This document shows, piece after piece, positions 35,021 through 43,612 of a stretch of DNA of 44,169 nt. A program made the translations under genes and the position numbers. The first letter of the stretch is position 1. The number at the start of each line of letters is the position of its first letter. The stretch lies in contig JANXXX010000153.1 of assembly GCA_025350405.1 (NCBI GenBank), positions 1 to 44,169 of the forward strand. Direction: 5' to 3'. Source of the stretch: Gallionella sp. (GTDB taxonomy: Bacteria > Pseudomonadota > Gammaproteobacteria > Burkholderiales > Gallionellaceae). The notes beneath the pieces were generated by a model. That model was given only the letters and a program-made list of their open reading frames with translations. It was not told where the DNA came from and did no database searches.

Positions 35021-35644
35021 ATGAGGGAGCAGATGATCTTGCACTCCCTTCTTGGAGCGATGGTCTGTTTAGGCATAGGAATTGCCGACACGCGGGCTGA
35101 TATCTTAGCGTATACGGATGAGAGCGGGATGCCCCATTTCAGCGACGTGCCGAATGATTCGCGGTACAGACTTTTTATGCATACTGAACAGTCTCGCGCT
35201 CAGGTTGAAGCACCTCAAATTCCGCCGTCTGCGGGCATCAGAAACCGTGAAAAATTTGCGCCGGAAATCAAGTGGGCCGCATCATCCTACCAAATGGATG
35301 AAGCGCTGTTGCATGCCGTTATTGCAGTAGAGTCCGGCTACAACTCCCGTATCGTTTCAAGAAAAGGCGCTGTGGGACTGATGCAGTTGATGCCCGGAAC
35401 GGCACGGCGTTACAAGGTAAAAAATTCTTTTGACCCGGCCCAGAATATACAGGCTGGCGCGCAATATTTGAGCAACCTGTTGGTGCAATTCGACAACAAC
35501 ATTCCTTTGGCTTTAGCTGCTTACAACGCAGGCGAGAATAAGGTGCGCAAATATGGTGGGCGCATTCCGCCATTTCCGGAAACTATCGCCTATGTACCCA
35601 AGGTAATGGATTTGTACCAGAGGTACAAGCAAGAGCTTCGTTAA
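35021..35644 (+). CDS. Lytic transglycosylase (SLT domain) with DUF4124-like N-terminus
   Basis: The 207 residues start with a signal peptide (about 1-27, ending TRADI). A short DUF4124-like segment follows (LAYTDESGMPHFSDVP) and then a goose-lysozyme-like SLT domain at about 80-205. Catalytic Glu104 sits in HAVIAVESGYN, followed by SRKGAVGLMQLMPGTA, NIQAGAQYLSNLL and PLALAAYNAGENKV. The enzyme cleaves peptidoglycan glycosidic bonds with anhydro-sugar formation and often opens the wall for large envelope machines. It lies 26 bases after the coiled-coil gene, so it probably ends this operon. An ATG at 35033 is an alternative start. Confidence 0.92.
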   Translation: MREQMILHSLLGAMVCLGIGIADTRADILAYTDESGMPHFSDVPNDSRYRLFMHTEQSRAQVEAPQIPPSAGIRNREKFAPEIKWAASSYQMDEALLHAVIAVESGYNSRIVSRKGAVGLMQLMPGTARRYKVKNSFDPAQNIQAGAQYLSNLLVQFDNNIPLALAAYNAGENKVRKYGGRIPPFPETIAYVPKVMDLYQRYKQELR

Positions 35645-35663
35645 CCGTTTATCAAGCATAGCT

Positions 35664-35797
35664 AGGGAAACGCTGATTAAGTCCGTTCGCCCTGAGCTTG
35701 TCGAAGGGGCGGCGAACTAACACATTGAATGTTAACCGTCCTCCATTCATGGTTCGACAGGCTCACCACGAACGGGGGACTTAATCAGCGTTTCCCT
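35664..35797. mobile_element. MITE-like palindromic element with REP-like core
   Basis: This 134-base element is bounded by 21-base perfect terminal inverted repeats (35664-35684 and 35777-35797, outer end AGGGAAACGCTGATTAAG). The inner arms continue as two related inverted segments, GTTCGCCCTGAGCTTGTCGA on the left and TTCGACAGGCTCACCACGAA on the right. These resemble a palindromic repeat common in many proteobacterial genomes. No transposase is encoded, and no clear target duplication is visible at the flanks. It probably moved in trans and sits between the lytic transglycosylase and the secretion operon. Confidence 0.75.
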
Positions 35798-35999
35798 GGA
35801 TATATCGTCCATCTTCTGCCGTGATAAAGGACGATGGACATCGTGCGGCATCGCACTCGTTAAATTCCGGCAATTCCTTGCACATCCTGTTCTGATTTTG
35901 CCGAAAAATTCAAGTTCATCAAACTGTAACTTTCGATAGTTATTATCTATTAGTTGATTTATTTGATGGTTAAGTTTGGGCTTAGTGGAGTGATTCGAC
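35798..35999. promoter_or_regulatory. Leader region of the secretion operon
   Basis: About 200 bases before gspG. It contains two hairpins: GTCCATC (35807-35813) with GATGGAC (35833-35839), and GTGCG-GCAT-CGCAC (35843-35856). The final 90 bases are AT-rich and should contain the promoter, but no hexamer pair is convincing. The hairpins could be the 3' end of the upstream transcript. Confidence 0.4.
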
Positions 36000-36437
36000 G
36001 TGGTTAGGAAGTTAAAGATCAGAGACCGTCAAACGAGATTATCGGGTTTTACATTGCTCGAATTATTGGTCGTGATGGTGATTATCGGCTTGTTAGCCGC
36101 TTATGTCGCACCGAAATATTTTTCGCAGATCGGCAAGTCGGAAACAAAAACCGCAATGGCGCAGATAAACGCGCTGGGTAAGGCGTTGGATCAATATCGG
36201 CTTGATGTGGGGCATTATCCCAACTCCGCACAGGGATTGGCAGCTCTGTTCACAAGACCGGCTAATGAGGCAAAATGGGATGGACCATATCTACAGAAAA
36301 ATGTACCCAGTGATCCTTGGGGTAAGTCCTACGTGTACAAGCAGCCGGGAGAGCACGGCGAATACGATCTGCTTTCATACGGCAAAGATGGGCAGCTTGG
36401 CGGGTCAGGCGAAGCGGCCGACATTACCAACTGGTAG
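36000..36437 (+). CDS. gspG: Type II secretion major pseudopilin GspG
   Basis: The 145-residue protein starts at a GTG (36000), with GGAG at 35987-35990. The leader ends RLSG and the mature part begins FTLLELLVVMVIIG, with Glu at +5, so cleavage and N-methylation by the prepilin peptidase are expected after Gly16. The globular part has the GspG core pattern (LDQYRLDVGHYPNSAQGLAAL, WDGPYLQK-VPSDPWG) and a C-terminal calcium-site-like loop (YDLLSYGKDGQLGGSGEAADITNW). It polymerises into the periplasmic pseudopilus that pushes substrates through the secretin. First gene of the operon. Confidence 0.95.
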   Translation: MVRKLKIRDRQTRLSGFTLLELLVVMVIIGLLAAYVAPKYFSQIGKSETKTAMAQINALGKALDQYRLDVGHYPNSAQGLAALFTRPANEAKWDGPYLQKNVPSDPWGKSYVYKQPGEHGEYDLLSYGKDGQLGGSGEAADITNW

Positions 36438-36446
36438 GGTGCGCTG

Positions 36447-37634
36447 ATGCAGTTCGAGATAAAGGCACTGCGCAGTGGCGTGGGAGTTTGCGTGCTCTCG
36501 ATTGCGGCGGCTAACGAAAGTGACGCCGCGAACCTTGCGAAAAACCAGGGCTATGCTGTCCTGAGTGTCAAGGGCAGCACTGGTTTACCGAGCTTCAAGA
36601 AATCCAGCAACTGGTTTCCGCTGGTGCTGTTCAGCCAGGAGCTGCTAGCACTGCTGGATGCCGGGCTGAGTCTGGTCGAGGCATTGGAAGCGCTGGCCGA
36701 GAAAGAACGCCACAGCGAAGCCAGGAAAGTGTTTGATGCAATCGTCGCCCGTTTGTATGAGGGACAGAATCTTTCGGCTGCCTTGCAGGATTTTCCCGCC
36801 GTATTTCCCCCGCTTTTTGTAGCGACCATCCGCGCCAGCGAAAAAACTGGAGGATTGAGCGAGGCGCTGGGCAGGTTTGTTGCCTATCAGTCGCAGCTCG
36901 ACTTTGTGCGCAAGAAAATTGTCAGCGCATCCATCTATCCGGTGCTGCTGATGGCGGTGGGCGGTCTCGTGGTTTTGTTCCTGATGGCTTATGTGGTGCC
37001 GAAGTTTTCGGTAATTTACGAAGGTAGCAGTGCCAGCCTGCCTTGGCTTTCGCAATTGCTGTTGCAATGGGGCGTGCTGCTGAAAACCCATGGGCAACTG
37101 GTATTGCTGCTGGTGGCAGGTGCGCTGGCCGCTGCTGTGTATGGCTTGACCAGGCCGTCCCTGCGCGAATTCTTGCTGCTCAAATTATGGGATATTCCGG
37201 CGCTTGGAGAGCGCATGCATGTCTACCAGTTGGCGCGCTTTTACCGGACGCTGGCCATGCTGCTCAAAGGCGGAATCCCGGTAGTCAGCGCATTGGATAT
37301 GGTGTCCGGTCTGCTGCAGCCTGCGTTGCGGGGAAGATTGAAACTGGCCTCGCTGGCAATCCGTGAAGGACAGACTATCTCGCGTGCGATGGAGGTACAG
37401 GAGCTGACTACGCCGGTTGCGTTGCGCATGCTGCGCGTCGGCGAACGTACCGGGAATATGGGTGAAATGATGGAACGCATCGCGGCTTTTTATGATGAAG
37501 AAATGGCGCGCTGGGTGGAGTGGTTCACGAAGATGTTCGAGCCGATTTTGATGGCGTTGATCGGGCTGGTGATCGGTGTCATCGTGATCCTGATGTATAT
37601 GCCTGTGTTCGATTTGGCCGGGAGTATCCAGTGA
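36447..37634 (+). CDS. gspF: Type II secretion/type IV pilus inner-membrane protein GspF
   Basis: The 395-residue polytopic protein has two repeated T2SSF domains, at about 65-180 and 265-390. The first has FSQELLALLDAGLSLVEALEAL and the second has FYRTLAMLLKGGIPVVSALDMV, with LRVGERTGNMGEMMERIA. Hydrophobic spans lie at about 165-190, 215-235 and 365-390. It is the inner-membrane platform that couples the ATPase to pseudopilus assembly. It starts nine bases after gspG. Its stop overlaps the GTG of the ATPase gene (GTGA). Confidence 0.95.
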   Translation: MQFEIKALRSGVGVCVLSIAAANESDAANLAKNQGYAVLSVKGSTGLPSFKKSSNWFPLVLFSQELLALLDAGLSLVEALEALAEKERHSEARKVFDAIVARLYEGQNLSAALQDFPAVFPPLFVATIRASEKTGGLSEALGRFVAYQSQLDFVRKKIVSASIYPVLLMAVGGLVVLFLMAYVVPKFSVIYEGSSASLPWLSQLLLQWGVLLKTHGQLVLLLVAGALAAAVYGLTRPSLREFLLLKLWDIPALGERMHVYQLARFYRTLAMLLKGGIPVVSALDMVSGLLQPALRGRLKLASLAIREGQTISRAMEVQELTTPVALRMLRVGERTGNMGEMMERIAAFYDEEMARWVEWFTKMFEPILMALIGLVIGVIVILMYMPVFDLAGSIQ

Positions 37635-39319
37635 ATAACATGGTCGATGCAGCACTGATACCATCGCTTACGGCTGATGAATTGCGCAAGGCTTATGCAG
37701 ACGCAAAGCGACTCGGATGCAATGTCACGAAAGTGATTGAGGAAGGCTACGCCATTGATCACGGGTTGGCTATTGCGGTGATTGCCCGCGCATTTCATTA
37801 CCAGGTGCTGGATATGCCGGCACTGAATGGGTACACGCCCGCTTTCGATATTCTTTCCTTCGCCGATGTGGCGCGCCGCGAGTGCATGGTGTTGCGTGAT
37901 GGCGCGGGGAAACTCGCCATTGTTTTTTGCGATCCATTCAATGCTGCGAATCAGGAATGGATAGAGGCGCGCACCGGCGCGGTAACCTGGTATCTCAGTC
38001 ATCCTTCCGATTTTGCGGCCTACCTCGCGCGTTACGAAGCAGACTTGCGTGCGATGGACAGCATCGTTTCTGGCGGGCATGAGGCGGGTGAGAGCGGGCA
38101 ATCGGAAACGATATCGCTCAAGGGGATCAGTGAAGATACCAGCCCCGTTGTAAAGCTCGTCCACTCTACGCTCTATGATGCGCTCAAGGGCGGGGCAAGC
38201 GACATTCATATCGAGTCGCACCCGACCGGACTCCGCATCAAGTACCGCATCGATGGCGTGCTGATCGCCGTCAGCGAAGTGCCCGGCGTGGAGATGGCCG
38301 AACAGGTTATTTCGCGCATCAAGGTGATGTCGGAGCTGGATATTGCCGAGCGGCGCGTCCCGCAGGATGGGCGGTTCAAGGTGACCATGCAGGGACGCGA
38401 TGTGGATTTCCGCGTATCGGTCATGCCGAGCAGTTTTGGCGAAGATGCGGTGCTCAGGATACTGGATCGCCAGAGCCTTTCCGACCAAATGCATGGCCTG
38501 AATCTGGATATACTCGGGTTCGATGCGGATAGCATAGCCCGGTTTCGCCGCCTGGCCCGTGAACCTTACGGCATGGTGCTGGTAACCGGGCCGACCGGCA
38601 GCGGAAAAACCAGCACCCTGTATGCCGCGATCAGCGAAATCAATCACGGCGCTGACAAGATCATCACGATAGAAGACCCGGTGGAATATCATTTGCCGGG
38701 TGTACTGCAGATACCGGTGAATGAAAAAAAGGGACTCACTTTTGCGCGCGGGTTGCGCTCCATACTGCGCCACGACCCCGACAAAATCATGGTGGGAGAA
38801 ATACGCGATGCGGAAACCGCGCAAATCGCGATCCAGTCCGCGCTGACCGGACACCTTGTCTTCACGACAGTGCACGCGAATAACGTCTTCGATGTGATCG
38901 GTCGCTTCATGCACATGGGCGTTGACCCTTACAGTTTCGTGTCGGCGTTGAACGGCATCCTGGCCCAGCGTTTGGTGCGTATGACGTGCCCTCACTGTGC
39001 CGAACCGCAGCAGCCATCAGCAGACTTGCTGGAAGCGTCCGGTATTCTCCCTGAGCAGGCCAAGGAATACCGCTTTGTTGCCGGACGTGGTTGCGGCCAG
39101 TGCCGTGGCACGGGTTACAAGGGGCGCAAGGCGATTGCGGAAATGCTCAATTTGAATGACGAGATCAGGGAGCTGATTGTCGCCAGGGAACCCATCCGCA
39201 GGATCAAGGAAGCCGCCCGCCGCCACGGCACCCGCTATCTGCGGGAAGCCGCGCTTGATCTGGTCATGCAGGGCGAAACCACATTACAGGAGATCAACCG
39301 TGTTACGTTTGTGGCGTGA
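37631..39319 (+). CDS. gspE: Secretion ATPase GspE/PilB family
   Basis: I chose the GTG at 37631, which overlaps the gspF stop and has GGAG at 37621-37624 six bases upstream, giving 562 residues. The open frame extends further upstream only through gspF. An N-terminal T2SSE domain is followed by the ATPase core: Walker A GPTGSGKT at 320-327, an Asp box near TIEDPVEYH, Walker B-like IMVGEIRDAETA and a His box in HLVFTTVHANN. A zinc-binding region has Cys453/Cys456 (CPHC) and Cys488/Cys491 (CGQC). It powers pseudopilus extension in the cytoplasm and overlaps the next gene by 20 bases. Confidence 0.95.
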   Translation: MNNMVDAALIPSLTADELRKAYADAKRLGCNVTKVIEEGYAIDHGLAIAVIARAFHYQVLDMPALNGYTPAFDILSFADVARRECMVLRDGAGKLAIVFCDPFNAANQEWIEARTGAVTWYLSHPSDFAAYLARYEADLRAMDSIVSGGHEAGESGQSETISLKGISEDTSPVVKLVHSTLYDALKGGASDIHIESHPTGLRIKYRIDGVLIAVSEVPGVEMAEQVISRIKVMSELDIAERRVPQDGRFKVTMQGRDVDFRVSVMPSSFGEDAVLRILDRQSLSDQMHGLNLDILGFDADSIARFRRLAREPYGMVLVTGPTGSGKTSTLYAAISEINHGADKIITIEDPVEYHLPGVLQIPVNEKKGLTFARGLRSILRHDPDKIMVGEIRDAETAQIAIQSALTGHLVFTTVHANNVFDVIGRFMHMGVDPYSFVSALNGILAQRLVRMTCPHCAEPQQPSADLLEASGILPEQAKEYRFVAGRGCGQCRGTGYKGRKAIAEMLNLNDEIRELIVAREPIRRIKEAARRHGTRYLREAALDLVMQGETTLQEINRVTFVA

Positions 39320-40148
39320 TCAGGTGCGCATCGCGCTATGTCCGGATCGGGTGATCACGGTGCACTGCAAGGCGGGATTGCGCCCGCGCATCGTCGCCAA
39401 GCGGGTGCACAATTATTCCGGATCGGATACGGGTTGGCAGACAGTGCTCCCTGTGCTGCAAGCCGCGTTGAATAATCCGGATTGGCAACATGCAGACGCC
39501 ACACTGATTATCTCCAACCATTTCGTACGCTTTCTGCTGCTGCCCTGGAATGACGTGGCTTTGAACGATGCAGAAAAACTTTCCTTGCTGCGACTCCGTT
39601 TCGCCGAAGTTTATGGAGAGGCCAGTGCGACTTGGGAATTGCGACTTAACGAAGGATCATACGGTGCACCATCGTTGGCAAGCGCCGTAGATCAAGGTCT
39701 GCTAGAGCAACTTAACAGCGTTTTTAATGCATCACAGTTGCGCTTGAAATCGATCCAGCCTTATCTGATGACGGCGTTTAATGCTTGCCGCCGGGAATTG
39801 GCTAAGGATGCGGGGTGGTTAGTTTTGGCTGAGCCTGGAATGTTCTGCATAGGCTTATTGCATAACGGGCAATGGCAGAGCATCCGTTCGCGCCGAACCG
39901 GGAACGTCATTGAGAGCGATTGGTTCGATGAAGCGATGTTAGCGCTGGAACGCGAGATGTTGCTTGCCGAAAGTGGCAGCGAGAGCTGCAAGGTGTTTGT
40001 GTATGCCCCTGGAAGTCTCACGGGAAACCCCGTGCCGACACCGTTTAAAAGAGGTGCACTGGTGATCCATCCTTTGCTGCCGGACTTGGGTGCCATTCTT
40101 TCCCGTGATGAAATGGGCAGCTACGCAATGGCTGCGGCAGGGATATGA
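39300..40148 (+). CDS. PilM/MshI/GspL-like cytoplasmic assembly protein
   Basis: The GTG at 39300 follows GGAG (39289-39292) by seven bases and lies inside the end of gspE; it gives 282 residues. The protein has an actin-like ATPase-fold character, as in PilM/MshI, with LIISNHFVRFLLLPWNDVALND near residue 70 and GWLVLAEPGMFCIGLLHNGQW in the second half. No transmembrane span is evident, which fits PilM/MshI better than full-length GspL. By family analogy it docks the ATPase to the PilN-like protein at the inner membrane. Sequence similarity is weak; order in the operon supports the call. Confidence 0.72.
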   Translation: MLRLWRDQVRIALCPDRVITVHCKAGLRPRIVAKRVHNYSGSDTGWQTVLPVLQAALNNPDWQHADATLIISNHFVRFLLLPWNDVALNDAEKLSLLRLRFAEVYGEASATWELRLNEGSYGAPSLASAVDQGLLEQLNSVFNASQLRLKSIQPYLMTAFNACRRELAKDAGWLVLAEPGMFCIGLLHNGQWQSIRSRRTGNVIESDWFDEAMLALEREMLLAESGSESCKVFVYAPGSLTGNPVPTPFKRGALVIHPLLPDLGAILSRDEMGSYAMAAAGI

Positions 40149-40684
40149 CCATGACGACAGTTAATCTGGATTATCTGGCGAGCAGACATTCCAACTGGGT
40201 AGGTATGTTGGTGCTTGCGTTAGGAGTGGTCGGATCGATATCCGCAGTGTGGTGCTACCGTGACCTGAACCGGGAAATATCGGATCAGGAGGTGATGGTG
40301 GCAAGGTTGCAGGAACGGGGCAAGAGGTTGTCCACGTCCACTGTTGCCGATGGACGCGATGCGGAACAAATTGACCGCGAAACGAAGCAGGCCAATGCGG
40401 CAATACTTGCGCTTTCACTGCCGTGGAAGGAGTTGTTTGAGGCATTCGAAGTATCCCGGACTAATGAAGTGGCTGTGCTGTCTATAGAACCGGATGTGCA
40501 GAAGGGATTAGTCCGCATCAGCGCCGAGGCAAAAAAGATGGGGAGTATGTTGGATTATGTTTCCACCCTGCAGAAGATTGCCTTGTTCCGCGAAGTCACG
40601 ATCCTGAATCATCAGATTCAGGAGCAAGACCCGGAGAAACCGATACGTATTGTGCTCCAGGCAGCTTGGGAGATGCAACGATGA
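40145..40684 (+). CDS. PilN-like inner-membrane assembly protein
   Basis: This 179-residue protein has a short cytoplasmic N-terminus containing VNLDYLA (the PilN-type INLLP-like contact for PilM), one membrane span at about 18-38 and a periplasmic coiled coil with a small ferredoxin-like domain. Its start (ATGACCATG) overlaps the upstream stop as ATGA. PilN and PilO-like proteins form a dimer that links the cytoplasmic ring to the periplasm and secretin. Position between the PilM-like and PilO-like genes supports the call more than sequence alone. Confidence 0.72.
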   Translation: MTMTTVNLDYLASRHSNWVGMLVLALGVVGSISAVWCYRDLNREISDQEVMVARLQERGKRLSTSTVADGRDAEQIDRETKQANAAILALSLPWKELFEAFEVSRTNEVAVLSIEPDVQKGLVRISAEAKKMGSMLDYVSTLQKIALFREVTILNHQIQEQDPEKPIRIVLQAAWEMQR

Positions 40685-41229
40685 GCAGATCAGCATGGAT
40701 CGTTGCGCAGTGGGCGAGATATCTTGGCTTGCCGGGGCTGGCTGGACTCGCGCTGGCGGTGCTTGCCGCAGTCGTATTCATCGGGTTTATTCTGCCTGCC
40801 GGAGCGAAATTGGAGCGTGCAACCAGTGCGGTGCTGGATTTGCAAAGCCGCTACAACATGGAGCTCGCGAACCCTGTGGTTACTGCGCTCCCGGTGGAGT
40901 CAGGGTTGACCTCATTTTACAAGCTCCTTCCGCCTGAGCAGAGTGCGGTAACGCTGCTGGGCAAAATTTACAAATCCGCGAGTAAAGAGTCGCTTAGCCT
41001 GACACAAGGGGAATACAAGTTCACCAGGGAAAAGGCCGGCCACATGGGCAGGTACCAAATTATCTTGCCGGTGAAGGGGAGTTACATTCAGGTCCGAAAA
41101 TTTATTGCGAAAGTTTTGAATGCGCTGCCTACGGTGGCGCTGGAAGGGGTCAGCTTCAAGCGGGAAACTATAGGCGGTACAGAGCTGGAAGCAAAGATTC
41201 AGTTCACTATTTTTCTGGGTAGCGTTTGA
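40681..41229 (+). CDS. PilO/GspM-like inner-membrane assembly protein
   Basis: I chose the ATG at 40681, which overlaps the upstream stop (ATGA) and has GGGAG at 40668-40672 eight bases before; it gives 182 residues. One membrane span lies at about 17-42 (PGLAGLALAVLAAVVFIGFILP). A short coiled coil follows, and then a periplasmic alpha/beta domain with GRYQIILPVKGSYIQVRKFIAKVLNALPTVALEGV, typical of PilO-like folds. It is predicted to pair with the PilN-like protein. It is less like GspM than PilO in its C-terminal domain. Confidence 0.72.
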   Translation: MSRSAWIVAQWARYLGLPGLAGLALAVLAAVVFIGFILPAGAKLERATSAVLDLQSRYNMELANPVVTALPVESGLTSFYKLLPPEQSAVTLLGKIYKSASKESLSLTQGEYKFTREKAGHMGRYQIILPVKGSYIQVRKFIAKVLNALPTVALEGVSFKRETIGGTELEAKIQFTIFLGSV

Positions 41230-41735
41230 TGGTACTCACAATAAAACATCGGCGCTGGATGTTGGGGGTTGCGTTGGCACTCACCTTGGCTGCGGTGGCA
41301 TCGGTTGAAGGCAGCGACGAATCGGATAACACGGTCGTTCAGCCAGGCCAGGCGAAGACGCGGCACATGCAGCAGAAAGAAAGAACGGATAGTGAATTGA
41401 CCAGCCATGTCCCACTGGCCAAGCTGAATCGGCAGCCGTTGCCGGAAGATGTGAAAGATATGTTTGCCGGCAAGTCCTGGTATGTCGCCCCACCGCCTGC
41501 CAAGGTAGCGCCACCTTCTGCGCCGCCGCTGCCTTTTGTGTATATGGGGAAACTGGCAGAGCAGGGGGAGAAAGTAGTCGTGCTGCTGACCAAACAGGAT
41601 CGTAGCTACACAGTCAGGGAAGGAGATGTTCTCGACAATATCTATCGTGTGGATGAGGTGCGGGCGCCAATGATGATTTTGACTTATTTGCCTTTGAACA
41701 TTAAACAAACCATCCAGATTGGAGAGACAAATTGA
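41229..41735 (+). CDS. PilP/GspC-like periplasmic secretion protein
   Basis: The ATG at 41229 overlaps the upstream stop as TGATG and gives 168 residues. A hydrophobic N-terminal segment at about 12-24 (LGVALALTLAAVA) acts as signal or anchor. A Pro-rich linker at about 88-102 is followed by a small beta domain at about 103-165 (FVYMGKLAEQGEKVVVLLTKQDRSYTVREGDVL). This matches the homology-region fold of GspC/PilP, which contacts the secretin N-domains. No lipobox is seen, unlike classical PilP. The next gene overlaps its stop codon. Confidence 0.7.
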   Translation: MVLTIKHRRWMLGVALALTLAAVASVEGSDESDNTVVQPGQAKTRHMQQKERTDSELTSHVPLAKLNRQPLPEDVKDMFAGKSWYVAPPPAKVAPPSAPPLPFVYMGKLAEQGEKVVVLLTKQDRSYTVREGDVLDNIYRVDEVRAPMMILTYLPLNIKQTIQIGETN

Positions 41736-43612
41736 AGTCACTGTTTTTCAGGTATCAGCCCTTGTTGCTGCTGCCGATATTATTTTTGGCAATGCTGTTG
41801 GCCGGATGTGCCCAGCCTGCGGTTCGGGATTTTGATGAAGGCAAGAAACTGTTGTCAGAAGGTAAAATCGAGTCGGGTCTGGCACAGATTGATTTGGCAA
41901 CAAAAGAGGCGCCAGGCAATCCGGAATACCGGACCTATCTTTTCAAGCAGCGCGAAGCTGCCGTGAATCAAATCCTGGCGCAGGCAGATTCGGCTCGCAA
42001 CAACGGTAAGTTGGACGAAGCTGAGAATGGATACAGGCGGGTGCTATTACTGGATGCCAGCAATCCACGCGCTACGGTCGGCACTGAGGAAGTGCAGGCA
42101 GACATGCACCGCATGGCGCAGCTGGCTGAGGCCGAGGCGTTATTCAACAAGGGCGACAGGGAAGGAGCCCAAGCCAAGCTGCGTCCAATTCTGGCCGAAA
42201 ATCCATCCCAGCCTGCTGCTAAAGCTTTGCAGAAACGTTTGGCCGACACAAATGCAGCAGTTATCGTGATTCCTTCAATAATCAAGCTGGCACTCAAGAA
42301 ACCGCTCGCGCTGGAATTTCAGGATGCACCGATCAAGGCTGTATTCGAAGTGATCTCGCGTGTTGCTGGATTGAATTTCGTTTTCGACAAGGATATCAAG
42401 CCTGATTTGAAAGTCACCATTTTCGTAAAAAACACGACCGTAGAGGATGCGGTCAAGCTGCTGCTGGTAACCAATCAATTGGGGCAGGAGATGTTGAGTG
42501 AAAATACTCTATTAATCTATCCCAACACTCCCGCAAAAAATCATGACTATCAGCAGTTGATTGTGAAAAGTTTCTACCTCGCCAACGCGGATGTCAAAAA
42601 GACGTTGGACATGATCAAAACTATCTTGAAGACCAAAGATATCTTTATCGATGAAAAGATTAATTTGCTTGTCATGCGAGATACTCCGGAGGTCATACGT
42701 CTGGCGGAAAAGCTGATTGCCGATCAGGACTTGGCGGAACCTGAAGTCGTGTTGGAAGTTGAGGTTCTGGAGGTAAGCAAAGATTTTGCTTCCAATCTGG
42801 GGTTGCAGTTTCCCGAGAAAATTGGTGCAAGCCTGGGTACGGCTGGAAGTTTTACACTCAACCAATGGAAGAATCGCGATTCCAATTTTGTTTCGTTGAA
42901 AGTGACCGATCCGTTAATGGCGCTTAATTTGAAAAAGCTTGATTCAGATACCACCTTGCTCGCCAACCCCAGAATCCGGGTAAAGGACAGGCAGAAGGCC
43001 AAGATTCATATCGGTGAACGTTTGCCGGTTCTTACCACCGTCTCGACAGCAGGAGTAGGAAGTTCAGAAACGGTTAACTATATTGACGTAGGACTCAAGC
43101 TTGATGTTGAGCCAAACATTCGGCTGGATGAGGAGGTGGACATGAAGGTCGATCTGGAAGTGAGCAGTGTGATACAGACGCTCACGATGCCATCCGGTTC
43201 TCAAGTTTACAAGTTAGGTACCCGCAATACGTCAACTGCGTTAAGGCTTAAGGATGGGGAAACGCAGATTCTTGCCGGTTTGATACAAAACAACGAAAGC
43301 TCCGCTGTGAATAAGGTTCCGGGTTTGGGCGACTTGCCGTTATTTGGGCGCCTATTTTCCAACGATAACCACGATAAATCAAAAACTGAACTGGTGTTGC
43401 TGATCACGCCACACATTGTGCGCAACGTTACGCGGCCAGATGCGATCTACAGCGAATTCCCTTCGGGTACCGAGAATTCTATCGGTAGTACACCCAGGTC
43501 ATCACCTTCCTCAGTACCGGTGCCGACCAATCCTGCGCCTAATGTTATATCCGCAACTGAGAGAGCAGATACCAAACATGACGTAACCGCAGGCGCAGGA
43601 ACGCAGCCATGA
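41732..43612 (+). CDS. gspD: Secretin (GspD/MshL family), lipoprotein with TPR-like N-terminus
   Basis: The best start is a TTG at 41732, overlapping the upstream stop (TTGA) with GGAG at 41721-41724 seven bases upstream; it gives 626 residues. A later ATG would remove most of the signal peptide. A lipobox, LLAGC, places the lipidated Cys at 26. Residues about 30-175 look like TPR repeats, followed by a short secretin/TonB N-terminal domain (LEFQDAPIKAVFEVISRVAGLNFVF) and N-domains. The secretin domain is at about 340-575 (VPGLGDLPLFGRLF, ELVLLITPHIV). The tail is Pro/Ser/Thr-rich. It forms the outer-membrane channel. The lipid anchor may replace a separate pilotin. Confidence 0.93.
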   Translation: MKSLFFRYQPLLLLPILFLAMLLAGCAQPAVRDFDEGKKLLSEGKIESGLAQIDLATKEAPGNPEYRTYLFKQREAAVNQILAQADSARNNGKLDEAENGYRRVLLLDASNPRATVGTEEVQADMHRMAQLAEAEALFNKGDREGAQAKLRPILAENPSQPAAKALQKRLADTNAAVIVIPSIIKLALKKPLALEFQDAPIKAVFEVISRVAGLNFVFDKDIKPDLKVTIFVKNTTVEDAVKLLLVTNQLGQEMLSENTLLIYPNTPAKNHDYQQLIVKSFYLANADVKKTLDMIKTILKTKDIFIDEKINLLVMRDTPEVIRLAEKLIADQDLAEPEVVLEVEVLEVSKDFASNLGLQFPEKIGASLGTAGSFTLNQWKNRDSNFVSLKVTDPLMALNLKKLDSDTTLLANPRIRVKDRQKAKIHIGERLPVLTTVSTAGVGSSETVNYIDVGLKLDVEPNIRLDEEVDMKVDLEVSSVIQTLTMPSGSQVYKLGTRNTSTALRLKDGETQILAGLIQNNESSAVNKVPGLGDLPLFGRLFSNDNHDKSKTELVLLITPHIVRNVTRPDAIYSEFPSGTENSIGSTPRSSPSSVPVPTNPAPNVISATERADTKHDVTAGAGTQP

